A stretch of DNA of 64,000 bases from positions 782,258 to 846,257 of the forward strand of contig NZ_AP018223.1 in the NCBI RefSeq assembly GCF_002368035.1, read 5' to 3'. Position numbers and translations under genes: made by a program. Source of the DNA: Nostoc linckia NIES-25 (lineage in GTDB: Bacteria; Cyanobacteriota; Cyanobacteriia; Cyanobacteriales; Nostocaceae). The notes under the pieces are model-generated. The model had not been told where the DNA came from and did no database searches. It saw only the letters and a list, made by a program, of their open reading frames with translations. Below, one piece after another: positions 1 to 7,489 of the stretch (positions within the stretch are counted from its first letter, which is position 1; each line of letters opens with the position of its first letter).

Positions 1-1818
1 CTTATCGCCGCCGATATCCAAAGTCCGAATCAGCAGCGGACGATGTTCCAAAACTTGAGCGATGGCCTGATACACTGCTAACTGTTCTTCTTCTGTGGGG
101 GCGGTTGTTCTGTCCAAATACAAAAATTCGGTGCGGAGTAGTCCCACTCCTTCGGCTCCATTAGCTACAGCAGCTTGGACATCATTAATACTACCGATAT
201 TGGCAAAAACGCTCACTTGGCGACCATCACGAGTAATTGCTGGTTGGTGTGCTGTAACTCGTGCTTCTTGTTGGGCACTTTGCCAAGCTTCTCGCTTTGC
301 TTGAAGGTGTTCTAGAATATCTAACTCTGGTTCTACCCAAGCTGTGCCGCTTTCACCATCCAGTGCCATCAACGTTCCATCTGCCAAGTGCAACACCTGG
401 GCATCTACTCCCAAAACTGCGGGAATCCCTAAGGTGCGGGCGATAATTGCACTGTGGGAAGTGGCACTCCCAGAAGTTGTACAAATCCCTAGCACCTTTG
501 TGGGGTCTAGTCCGGCGGTATCTGAAGGCGTTAAATCGCTGGCTATCAAAATCGCTGGTGAGTCCAGATGCAAGTTTGCAGGGGCATTCCCAGTTAGTAA
601 GCGCATCACCCTTTGCCCCACATCCACAACATCCTCCACTCGCTCTTGCAAATAAGAGTCCTCAAGTGTGCGGTAGGAAGCCGCTACTCGATCGACTGCG
701 GCTTGCCAAGCGGCTTCGGCATTTATATGCTGTTCTAAAATGCGGTGATGAGCCGCTTCTAAAAGAACTGGATCTTCTAAAAATAGTAAATGGGCGTCAA
801 AGATGGCAGCTTCAGCATCGCCAATTTGAAAAGATGCTTGTGAGAACACCGCTTGAATTTCTTGGCGGGCGATGTGAATAGCAGCTTGTAAACGTTGCCA
901 CTCTACTTCGGCATCATCTACGTGATATTCCGTAACTGCAATGGGGGCGGGTTGATAACGAACGACAGGTGCGATCGCCACTCCAGCAGAAGCCGGAATT
1001 CCCAAAAGTTCGCCCTCAGTCGCTGGGGCAACTTTGTGTTGTAAGACTGGTAGATGATTAGAAGCAGCATTATCCTCGCCAAAATTAGTGGCAAACAATA
1101 CTTGCAATGCTGCCAGTGCTGCATCTGCATCTGAGCCGGTGGCAGTAATTAGCAATTCGTGTCCTTGACGCACCCCTAAAGTTGTGACTTGGTTAATACT
1201 GTCGCCCCGGACTAACTCGGTATTTCTAGTTAAATTTTGCACCAGAATTTGAGATTCAAATCTGGCTGCGGTTGCTACAAACTGGGCTGCGGGGCGGGCG
1301 TGTAAACCTAAACGATTGCTGACAATCAGCCGGATTTCTCGCGTTGGGGATTCTGAATTGCTGGTTTGGATGTCGCTATCCACAACCGATGCAGGGCTAC
1401 TAACTCCACCCAATTGAGTTGCTTTTGCTAATAATGCGCCCCGTGCTTCCGCCATCACTTGTTGAATGTTCCTCCCAGCCGCCGCGGCTACCACAGCAGC
1501 GATCGCACCTTCCACCAGAGGCGCTTCACACAAATAGACTTTTTGCCGCTGTTCCTCTGGCAGAAACTCCAGCGCCATTTCTGCGCTGAGTAAAGCACTA
1601 CCCAAATCCATTAACACCAAGACACCATCATCAGAGAAAACAGCAGCGATCGCTTCACTAACCTGGATGGCATCAGTACCCAACGGATTTTCGGGATCTT
1701 CAATACCTGCTGCAATAGCGATCGGGACTTCACCCCGAACCATCTGCGCGGCGAGTTCCCGCACGCCCAAAGCTAGTTGTTTACTGTGAGAAACTATGAC
1801 AATTCCGACCACTGCCAC
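1..1818 (-). CDS. ptsP: PTS fusion protein DhaM-HPr-enzyme I (5' part; runs off the left edge)
   Basis: The 606 visible codons read as three fused phosphotransferase modules. Residues 1-130 are a DhaM-type EIIA domain (start VAVVGIVIVSHSKQLALG, His in VSHS). About 160-250 is HPr, with GLHARPAAQFV carrying the phospho-His. From about 280 onward is enzyme I, with the swivelling His domain signature SGSATSHSAIIAR, then the start of the PEP-binding barrel up to LDIGGDK at the window edge. This architecture passes phosphate from PEP through EI and HPr to DhaM, which recharges ADP on the DhaL subunit of dihydroxyacetone kinase. The start is placed at GTG 1818, because an in-frame TAA lies 14 codons upstream and no ATG lies between. 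A second GTG at 1812 is possible. dhaK and dhaL are not in the window. The domain calls are firm; the physiological substrate is inferred. Confidence 0.88.
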   Translation of the reverse strand, partial: MAVVGIVIVSHSKQLALGVRELAAQMVRGEVPIAIAAGIEDPENPLGTDAIQVSEAIAAVFSDDGVLVLMDLGSALLSAEMALEFLPEEQRQKVYLCEAPLVEGAIAAVVAAAAGRNIQQVMAEARGALLAKATQLGGVSSPASVVDSDIQTSNSESPTREIRLIVSNRLGLHARPAAQFVATAARFESQILVQNLTRNTELVRGDSINQVTTLGVRQGHELLITATGSDADAALAALQVLFATNFGEDNAASNHLPVLQHKVAPATEGELLGIPASAGVAIAPVVRYQPAPIAVTEYHVDDAEVEWQRLQAAIHIARQEIQAVFSQASFQIGDAEAAIFDAHLLFLEDPVLLEAAHHRILEQHINAEAAWQAAVDRVAASYRTLEDSYLQERVEDVVDVGQRVMRLLTGNAPANLHLDSPAILIASDLTPSDTAGLDPTKVLGICTTSGSATSHSAIIARTLGIPAVLGVDAQVLHLADGTLMALDGESGTAWVEPELDILEHLQAKREAWQSAQQEARVTAHQPAITRDGRQVSVFANIGSINDVQAAVANGAEGVGLLRTEFLYLDRTTAPTEEEQLAVYQAIAQVLEHRPLLIRTLDIGGDK

Positions 1819-1879
1819 ACCGCCAATCTTATTGAGAGGTTTGCGATCAGCCAGTTATCCATTTCATTTTCCCATTGAG

Positions 1880-3076
1880 CTAAAATTGCAACTGCCCGAA
1901 AATATTCTCGTCTTTGGAGTTAGAAACCCGAACAAAATAGCCCTCTTTTACAGGAATGCGTGGTGTCCATTCATAAACTCCATCGCTAGCAGTACGGGAA
2001 GAAATGTTTTGGATAAGTTTCTTTTCATAGTACAACCTAATCGAGACATCGCCATCAAAATTGTCTCGCCACAATATTAAAAAAGGCCGATCTTTATTTG
2101 CAATGACTTTGCCTGCTGGCTGACTGAGGAAAATTTTTGGTGCAACCTGATTTTTACTTTTTTTACGGAATCCTAGATAATGAGGTAAATCTCGAAAAGT
2201 AGGATTGTCTTGCACATTAGACAGTTGTGGAACGATAATATCTCCTCTTTGGGGATTGAACAAATAAGTCGATTTGCCCCCGTCAACGGTAATGATATTG
2301 CCTTTGACTCCTAATTTACGTAATAAATCCGCTGCCTCGTCTAAAGTTGCTTGATTCACCGTCATAATCAACAATAACTCGTCACCTTTAACACCATCTT
2401 TGTTAAGAGTACCGATGACTTGGTATTTATTGGCTGGATTTTGAGCCAATACTTTTGCGGGATGGTCGCTGTATTGGTAAGTGACAATGGCGTTTTTTAC
2501 TGCTTTTTGATTTAGGGGCGCACCGCTAACGCGATCGTAATTTGTAATGTATGCCCGATCGTCATCCCAGACTAAAGCCTTGAGGCGAATATTACTATAA
2601 TATTTATCTTTTGGTTCTTTGACGGGGCCGTAGGGACTATTACCGCCGCTGATGACTACACCATTGAGTTTTATCGGAAAAGACAATTGAGTGCTGGGTT
2701 GATATTGCTCAAAAAAAGAACAATTAATGATAGAAAAAACGTTGTCAGCATAAAGCTGTTGATATTCATTTGCAACTTCAGAGAATAATTTGTTTTTGAA
2801 GAAAGGGCTGTAATGTCCACCTTCTCCTTGATAATATTTACCTTGCTTTTGACCCATATTATCCACCTCTCCAACTATTTGGTCGATGTGCATTTTCCGG
2901 AGGTCAATAACTTGTAAATAAGCTTCGTTACCGTTGGTTAATTCTTTTCTATATAAAGCTGCACCGTCTATCTTTTGGAGAGGCTGATAAGAAGATAAAG
3001 GATTGAAACTTTGAGCAATCCACAGGCTACTCAGAATTGGCAGTAAAAAAAGTAATAAATTGATAAGAACATTCAT
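1880..3076 (-). CDS. Secreted phosphodiester glycosidase (NAGPA-domain) family protein
   Basis: 398 residues beginning with a hydrophobic export signal (MNVLINLLLFLLPILSSLWIA), so probably periplasmic or membrane-anchored. The central part has the NAGPA/phosphodiester-glycosidase layout: an early NCSFFEQ segment, a glycine-rich KLNGVVISGG segment, and the late signature ITVDGGKSTYLF (the family DGG-S core). The last 90 residues form a separate beta-rich module rich in aromatic and charged residues, possibly Ig-like and carbohydrate- or wall-binding. It lies 61 bp upstream of the PTS fusion on the same strand, so co-transcription is possible but functionally unexplained. The substrate is not predictable. 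Family assignment is by motif only. Confidence 0.65.
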   Translation of the reverse strand: MNVLINLLLFLLPILSSLWIAQSFNPLSSYQPLQKIDGAALYRKELTNGNEAYLQVIDLRKMHIDQIVGEVDNMGQKQGKYYQGEGGHYSPFFKNKLFSEVANEYQQLYADNVFSIINCSFFEQYQPSTQLSFPIKLNGVVISGGNSPYGPVKEPKDKYYSNIRLKALVWDDDRAYITNYDRVSGAPLNQKAVKNAIVTYQYSDHPAKVLAQNPANKYQVIGTLNKDGVKGDELLLIMTVNQATLDEAADLLRKLGVKGNIITVDGGKSTYLFNPQRGDIIVPQLSNVQDNPTFRDLPHYLGFRKKSKNQVAPKIFLSQPAGKVIANKDRPFLILWRDNFDGDVSIRLYYEKKLIQNISSRTASDGVYEWTPRIPVKEGYFVRVSNSKDENIFGQLQF

Positions 3077-3157
3077 CAGAATTTTCTTGAGGCAGAAATA
3101 TGTCTCAGGAATTATAATCTAGATTTTGATATTAGCCAGGTTTTGTGAAGCAAAGTT

Positions 3158-3415
3158 GAGCCTCAGAAGGTCAACGTCGAGCCTCAGAAGGTCAACGTCG
3201 AGCCTCAGAAGGTCAACGTCGAGCCTCAGAAGGTCAACGTCGGGCCTCAGAAGGTCAACGTCGAGCCTCAGAAGGTCAAAGTTGAGCCTCAGAAGGTTAA
3301 CGTTGAGCCTTAGAAGGTCAACGTCGAGCCTTAGAAGGTCAAAGTTGAGCCTCAGAAGGTCAACGTTGAGCCTCAGAAGGTCAACGTCGAGCTTCAGAAG
3401 GTCAACGTTGAGCCT
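3158..3415. repeat. 21-bp tandem repeat array, 12 full units plus a partial one
   Basis: Twelve consecutive 21-bp units start every 21 bases from 3158 (GAGCCTCAGAAGGTC + AACGTC), with one to three substitutions per unit, and end in a 6-bp partial unit at 3410. The period never slips. Because 21 is a multiple of 3 and the unit lacks stops, a 97-codon open frame of LRRSTSS heptads crosses the array. That frame has no sensible start context, and I treat it as a by-product. The array lies between the divergent glycosidase-like gene and the toxin-antitoxin promoter. Confidence 0.95.
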
Positions 3416-3426
3416 ATAAAAAATAA

Positions 3427-3454
3427 ATTTTTATATCATATATGATATAAAAAT
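3427..3454. promoter_or_regulatory. 28-bp perfect palindrome upstream of higBA; probable operator
   Basis: The sequence is an uninterrupted 14+14 perfect inverted repeat centred between 3440 and 3441 (core TATATCATATATGATATA). It ends three bases before the toxin ATG. Autorepressing XRE antitoxins of the HigA type bind palindromes overlapping their own promoter, so this is the likely operator. That assignment is inferred from position and symmetry. Confidence 0.7.
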
Positions 3455-3457
3455 GAC

Positions 3458-3796
3458 ATGGATGATGATAAACCTTTAGTTTGGTTGCATGGTGAGATTA
3501 AAACTCCTCCCTTCAGCCAACAAGCACGCATAGAGTCAGGCGTGTTGCTCAGACGCTTACAGCAAGGTGAAAACCTCGGATTGCCACATTCCCGACCAAT
3601 GCCAAGTATTGGGGCACAATGTCATGAACTACGAATTCGGGATGCAGACAAAAACTGGCGGATTATTTATCGAATTGATGACGATGTAATTGTAATTGTT
3701 GAAGTGTTTAACAAAACTACCAGAGCAACACCAACCAGCGTAATCAACAATTGCAAAAAAAGACTTAGCCAATACGACAAGGACTTACAGGATTAA
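3458..3796 (+). CDS. higB: HigB/RelE-family toxin (phage Gp49-like)
   Basis: A 112-residue basic protein with the Gp49/HigB core: a helical N-terminal half (ARIESGVLLRRLQQGENL) followed by the beta-sheet stretch ELRIRD...NWRIIYRIDDD and VIVIVEVFNKTT. This fold is a ribosome-dependent mRNA interferase in characterised HigB toxins. It is followed after 4 bp by the antitoxin gene, the toxin-first order typical of higBA. There is no clear Shine-Dalgarno before ATG 3458, and the 28-bp palindrome ends 3 bp upstream, so the mRNA may be nearly leaderless. The family is clear; activity is inferred. Confidence 0.85.
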   Translation: MDDDKPLVWLHGEIKTPPFSQQARIESGVLLRRLQQGENLGLPHSRPMPSIGAQCHELRIRDADKNWRIIYRIDDDVIVIVEVFNKTTRATPTSVINNCKKRLSQYDKDLQD

Positions 3797-3800
3797 CATT

Positions 3801-4115
3801 ATGGATGAAGCCAAAAGAAAAAAGCTAGAGGAAAAGGGCTGGAAAGTTGGCAACGTTGCAGAGTTTTTAGAACTCACGCCAGAAGAAGCCACTCTAATAG
3901 AAATTAAACTAGCTCTCAGTCGTAACCTGAAAGAACGACGACAGAAGTTAATGACTCAAGCGGAATTAGCAGAAAAACTTCATACCAGTCAACCCCGTAT
4001 AGCTAACGCCGAAAATGCTGATGCATCAGTTTCCATAGAAATGTTGATCCGAGCAATACTAGCAACAGGCGCAACACCTCAAGAAATTGGACAAGTGATT
4101 GCTAAGGTGGACTGA
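3801..4115 (+). CDS. higA: HigA-type XRE-family antitoxin
   Basis: 104 residues. Residues 1-45 form a charged N-terminal extension (EEKGWKVGNVAEFLELTPEEATLIE). Residues 46-100 are a Cro/C1 helix-turn-helix (MTQAELAEKLHTSQPRIANAE, then MLIRAILATGATPQEIGQ). It starts 4 bp after the toxin stop, so the two are certainly co-transcribed and probably translationally coupled. Expected roles are neutralising the HigB-like toxin and repressing the operon through the palindrome upstream. Both are inferred from the family. Confidence 0.88.
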   Translation: MDEAKRKKLEEKGWKVGNVAEFLELTPEEATLIEIKLALSRNLKERRQKLMTQAELAEKLHTSQPRIANAENADASVSIEMLIRAILATGATPQEIGQVIAKVD

Positions 4116-4269
4116 AACGTTGCATCTTAACGTATCTACAAGGTTTTGATCTCATGCACAATCGCTTTCATACATGAAATCAGCAACCGCAAAATAAGAG
4201 ATAAACTCAATGTGCGATCGCCTCAACCTTAAGCTTTGTAAATTGCATCATATATTTAATTAGTAAGAA

Positions 4270-4296
4270 TTCAAACAACCTGCGTTGTAGTATAAT
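4270..4296 (+). promoter_or_regulatory. Possible -10 region for the acetyltransferase gene
   Basis: TATAAT at 4291-4296, extended by TAG upstream, lies 31 bp before ATG 4327. The only upstream partner is a poor TTCAAA at 4270 with 15-bp spacing, so only the -10 element is convincing. Confidence 0.3.
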
Positions 4297-4326
4297 TCTC
4301 CTTTTGTATTATTAAACCTGTAAGAG

Positions 4327-5505
4327 ATGACACCCCAATTTGAATACAGCACTTTAGCGCAGCCCCAGGATATTCAGCAACTTGCGTTTATCCTTAAGCA
4401 GTGTTTTGTCAACGCACTTGGTGGTGAGGAAGCTTACATGAACCAAGTTGGCGTAGAAAACCTTCGGATTATTCGTGAGTCAGGGCAATTAATTGGTGGA
4501 TTAGCAACTCTGGATATGGGTCAGTGGTGGGGTGGCGAGCGTTTACCAATGACGGGAATAGCCGTAGTGGGTATTGCTCCAGAATACCGTGGTTCGGGAG
4601 GAGCGATCGCTCTCATGCAGCACACCCTCAAGGAACTTTATGCCAGAGGTATACCCCTGTCTGCTCTTTATCCAGCTGTGCAAACCCTGTATCGAAAAGT
4701 CGGGTACGAGCAAGGGGGTAGCTGGTACATTTGGGAAGTCGCAACCAACGCCATTGGAGTACGGGAACAACCCCTACCTTTGCAATCAGTAGTCCCCATA
4801 AATCATCAAGTCTTTCACGAACTATATCAGCAGCAAGCCAAACTCACCCACGGATATTTAGACCGACATCCCGCAATTTGGCGGCGATTAATCGAACCGG
4901 ATGAAAACGAACAAGTCTATGCTTATTTCATTGGTACAAAAGACAAACCCGAAGGTTACATTATCTTCGCTCAACAACGAACACACAATGGTGAAATTAT
5001 CTTTGTCAAAGATTGGGTAGTAAAAACAGCTGCTGCGACACAAACTTTTTGGTCTCTTCTAGCCAGCCATCGCTCCCAAATTCAGCAGGTACGTTGGAAG
5101 AGTTCTGCAATTGATACCCTGACATTGGCCTTACCAGAGCAAACTGCTAAGATCTCGACTCAGTTTCGCTGGATGCTACGAATTGTAGATGTTGTCAAAG
5201 CATTGTCTCTGCGCGGTTATCCATTGGGGCTGCAAACAGAACTCCATTTAGACATTCAAGATAATGTCATAGATGCAAACAATGGTAAATTCATTCTTTC
5301 TCTTGCCAATGGACGCGGTGAAGTTACAAAAGGTGGAAAAGGAGAGTTGCAACTAAATGTCCGAGAACTAGCACCACTATATACAGGTTTGTTTTCTCCC
5401 TACCATCTGCAAATAGCCGGAAAACTGCATGGCACAGAAACAGCTATTTCAGCAGCTACGCAAATATTTGCAGCTAGTTCTCCTTGGGTGGCTGATTTCT
5501 TTTAA
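4327..5505 (+). CDS. Eis-type GNAT N-acetyltransferase
   Basis: 392 residues, matching the usual length of the Eis family. The N-terminal GNAT domain has the acetyl-CoA motif GIAPEYRGSGGAIALM at about residues 80-95 and LYRKVGYEQGGS after it. A second degenerate GNAT-like region follows. The C-terminal 110 residues (LRGYPLGLQTELHLDIQDN...LNVRELAPLYTGL) look like the SCP2-like domain that closes Eis proteins. Family members acetylate amines such as aminoglycosides or protein lysines; the substrate here is unknown. The gene stands alone. Confidence 0.82.
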   Translation: MTPQFEYSTLAQPQDIQQLAFILKQCFVNALGGEEAYMNQVGVENLRIIRESGQLIGGLATLDMGQWWGGERLPMTGIAVVGIAPEYRGSGGAIALMQHTLKELYARGIPLSALYPAVQTLYRKVGYEQGGSWYIWEVATNAIGVREQPLPLQSVVPINHQVFHELYQQQAKLTHGYLDRHPAIWRRLIEPDENEQVYAYFIGTKDKPEGYIIFAQQRTHNGEIIFVKDWVVKTAAATQTFWSLLASHRSQIQQVRWKSSAIDTLTLALPEQTAKISTQFRWMLRIVDVVKALSLRGYPLGLQTELHLDIQDNVIDANNGKFILSLANGRGEVTKGGKGELQLNVRELAPLYTGLFSPYHLQIAGKLHGTETAISAATQIFAASSPWVADFF

Positions 5506-6115
5506 TGGGCATGGGGGAATACTGCTCGTTTTGTGCATTTTTAACTCGTAATTGGGTTTGGGGGAAAGGGGAAAGGGTAAAGGTTAAAGGGAAAAGGGGA
5601 AAGGGTAAAGGTTAAAGGTTAAAGGGAAAAGGGGAAAGGTTAAAGGTTTTTTCTTTTCCCTTTTCCCTTTCCCCTTTTCCCCGTAGAGACGTAGCTACGT
5701 CTCTACTTGTGAATCAACAAAAATAAAGTTGGAAACATAATTGACCCTTGGCTCGTCCTTGCGCTAGATTAACAATTTCTGTTGTTGTCAACTCACGTCA
5801 CAAACAAAATTCTCAGCGATTTACTTTCGATGAGTAATGATGATTTGTTGTGCTTATCTAATCCCAAAGACATCTCAAAAAATATAGCTGTAGCCACATA
5901 GGTTAGGAATTTTTGAAAGTATGAATGCTAGGAATGTTAATAGTTTTAACCTTCTGCCTTCTGCCTTCTGCCTCCTGCCTTCTGCCTCTCGCTATAACTC
6001 GATGGGATTTAGAGTTTTTATCCGGAAGTTCAACACACTCGTCAGAAAACAATCTAAGTAAAGCTGATTACTTGCTACTTACTTGCCTACTTACTTGCAC
6101 ACACACAATCTCAAC
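5506..6115. other. Intergenic region with low-complexity arms and a 24-bp palindrome
   Basis: No credible gene. From about 5560 a purine-rich tract (GGGGAAAGG, GGTTAAAGG reiterations) runs to 5647. It is followed by a complementary pyrimidine-rich tract to 5682, so the two can fold back. A perfect palindrome follows at 5683. A CTGCCTTCTGCC-type short tandem tract lies at 5948-5988. The rest is AT-rich leader for the next gene. Confidence 0.75.
5683..5706. repeat. 24-bp perfect palindrome of the GTAGAGACG family
   Basis: GTAGAGACGTAG followed by its exact reverse complement. Related palindromes with GTAGAGACGCG arms occur at 17270, 18391 and 40447, and a shorter relative occurs at 56831. It could act as a bidirectional terminator or simply be a mobile palindromic repeat. 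Confidence 0.85.
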
Positions 6116-7417
6116 ATGAAATCACATCTACTCGCCATTGGTTTGAGCAGTTTAGTTCTGCTTGCCGGACAAGCTAAAGCTTCACAATTACAGTCTTGGT
6201 ATTTTGATTCTAGCCAAAATCAATTAGACTTAACTACCACTTCTGGAATAGAACCAAAGGCATTTGTATTAGATAATCCCAACAGATTGGTAATTGATTT
6301 ACCTGGAACTACTTTTAATTCTGATACCGTCAAACAAAGTTTTGGGAATGCAATCAGAGAAATACGGCTTGGCAAACCAGACTCTCAAACCACTCGTTTT
6401 GTCGTAGAATTAGCCCCTGGTTATGATATTACTTCCCAGAATGTTTCAATCAAGGGAGATTCCCGTTCTCATTGGATTTTTAAATTCAATTCATTTAATC
6501 GCCAAACTAATCCCATTGTTGGGGAAAATAGAGAAGATATTGCGATTAAATCCACAGATGCGACTACATTTGCGGGAGTTGTGAATCTTGGTCAAGAGAT
6601 GTCCGGTCTGAGTTCTCAAATTCGCAGTTTGTTAGCGAGTTATAAATCATTAAATCCCGGAATCTTTTTCTTAGATTTAGCAACAGGAAATTATATAGAT
6701 ATTAATGGTGAGAAAAGATTTGCGGCTGCAAGCACAATCAAATTTCCCTTATTAGTAGCTCTTTTTCAAGATATAGACGCTGGCAAAATCAAACTCACAG
6801 ATAAACTAGTGATGCGGCGCGATTTAAAGGTTGGTGAATCTGGGACTATGCAATACAAACCCATCGGAACTAAGTTTAGCGTCCTAGAAACTGCTACCTT
6901 GATGATGACAATCAGCGATAATACCGCAACAAATCTGGTTCTCGATCGCTTGGGTGGTGCAGCAAAAGTTAGCCAACGTTTTCGTAGCTGGGGATTGCAA
7001 AATACAGCAGTTCGGAATTTACTTCCAGACGTTGCTGGCACAAACACAACTAGTTCCAAAGATTTGGTGAGGTTGGCGGCGTTAGTTTCTAATAATCGTT
7101 TGCTCTCGCCAAACAGCCGCGATCGAGTTTTAGATATTATGCGCCATGTCAAAACCAATAGTTTACTACCAGCTGGTATCGGTCAAGGAGCTACCATCGC
7201 CCACAAAACCGGTACGTTGAGATTCATTATTGGTGACGCGGGTATTATTCAAATGCCCAACGGCAAAAGCTATTTAGCGGGTGTTTTGGTACAAAGACCA
7301 AACTACGATCCCAAAGCTGGAGATTTTGTCCGTGAAGTTTCTCGGAGAGTCTATAATTACCTAGACCAAACCCAAGTCAGCAATATAGAGCCGACTCTTG
7401 GCGGCCGCACTCGCTAG
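6116..7417 (+). CDS. AMIN-domain serine hydrolase with class A beta-lactamase fold
   Basis: 433 residues from ATG 6116, chosen because it begins a clean signal peptide (MKSHLLAIGLSSLVLLAGQA, cleavage near AKA-S). An in-frame upstream ATG at 6083 adds a non-signal-like leader. Residues 25-110 are an AMIN domain (peptidoglycan targeting). Residues 165-420 are a penicillin-interacting hydrolase with STIK (Ser206, Lys209), SDN (267-269) and KTG (364-366). The omega-loop Glu166 signature of class A enzymes is not evident: the matching stretch reads NLLPDV. A cell-wall or penicillin-binding role therefore seems likelier than antibiotic hydrolysis. It acts in the periplasm. Confidence 0.83.
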   Translation: MKSHLLAIGLSSLVLLAGQAKASQLQSWYFDSSQNQLDLTTTSGIEPKAFVLDNPNRLVIDLPGTTFNSDTVKQSFGNAIREIRLGKPDSQTTRFVVELAPGYDITSQNVSIKGDSRSHWIFKFNSFNRQTNPIVGENREDIAIKSTDATTFAGVVNLGQEMSGLSSQIRSLLASYKSLNPGIFFLDLATGNYIDINGEKRFAAASTIKFPLLVALFQDIDAGKIKLTDKLVMRRDLKVGESGTMQYKPIGTKFSVLETATLMMTISDNTATNLVLDRLGGAAKVSQRFRSWGLQNTAVRNLLPDVAGTNTTSSKDLVRLAALVSNNRLLSPNSRDRVLDIMRHVKTNSLLPAGIGQGATIAHKTGTLRFIIGDAGIIQMPNGKSYLAGVLVQRPNYDPKAGDFVREVSRRVYNYLDQTQVSNIEPTLGGRTR

Positions 7418-7424
7418 CAATAAA

Positions 7425-7452
7425 GTAGGGGCGTACAGCTGTACGCCCCTAC
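7425..7452. terminator. 28-bp perfect palindrome between convergent genes
   Basis: GTAGGGGCGTACAG followed by its exact complement, 8 bp after the stop of the AMIN gene and 38 bp before the end of the convergent peroxidase gene. The position suits a bidirectional terminator, though no T-run follows. The same GTAGGGGCG arms recur at 43364, so it is also a dispersed repeat. Confidence 0.6.
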
Positions 7453-7489
7453 GTATGTATACATATATCAGGTATTTCCCAAAATGGTA

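Noticed and set aside
95..881. Four plus-strand frames near the left edge
   Set aside because: Antisense to the long PTS fusion, whose HPr and EI motifs prove the minus strand is coding.
3126..3419. 97-codon plus-strand frame of LRRSTSS heptads
   Set aside because: It is only the 21-bp tandem repeat read in a stop-free frame, with no start context or family.
4543..4792. Short frames on both strands within the acetyltransferase gene
   Set aside because: They overlap the GNAT motif region of a clear gene and have no family features.
5925..6119. 64-codon frame ahead of the AMIN gene
   Set aside because: Made of CTGCCTTCTGCC repeat DNA and overlaps the real signal peptide start in another frame.
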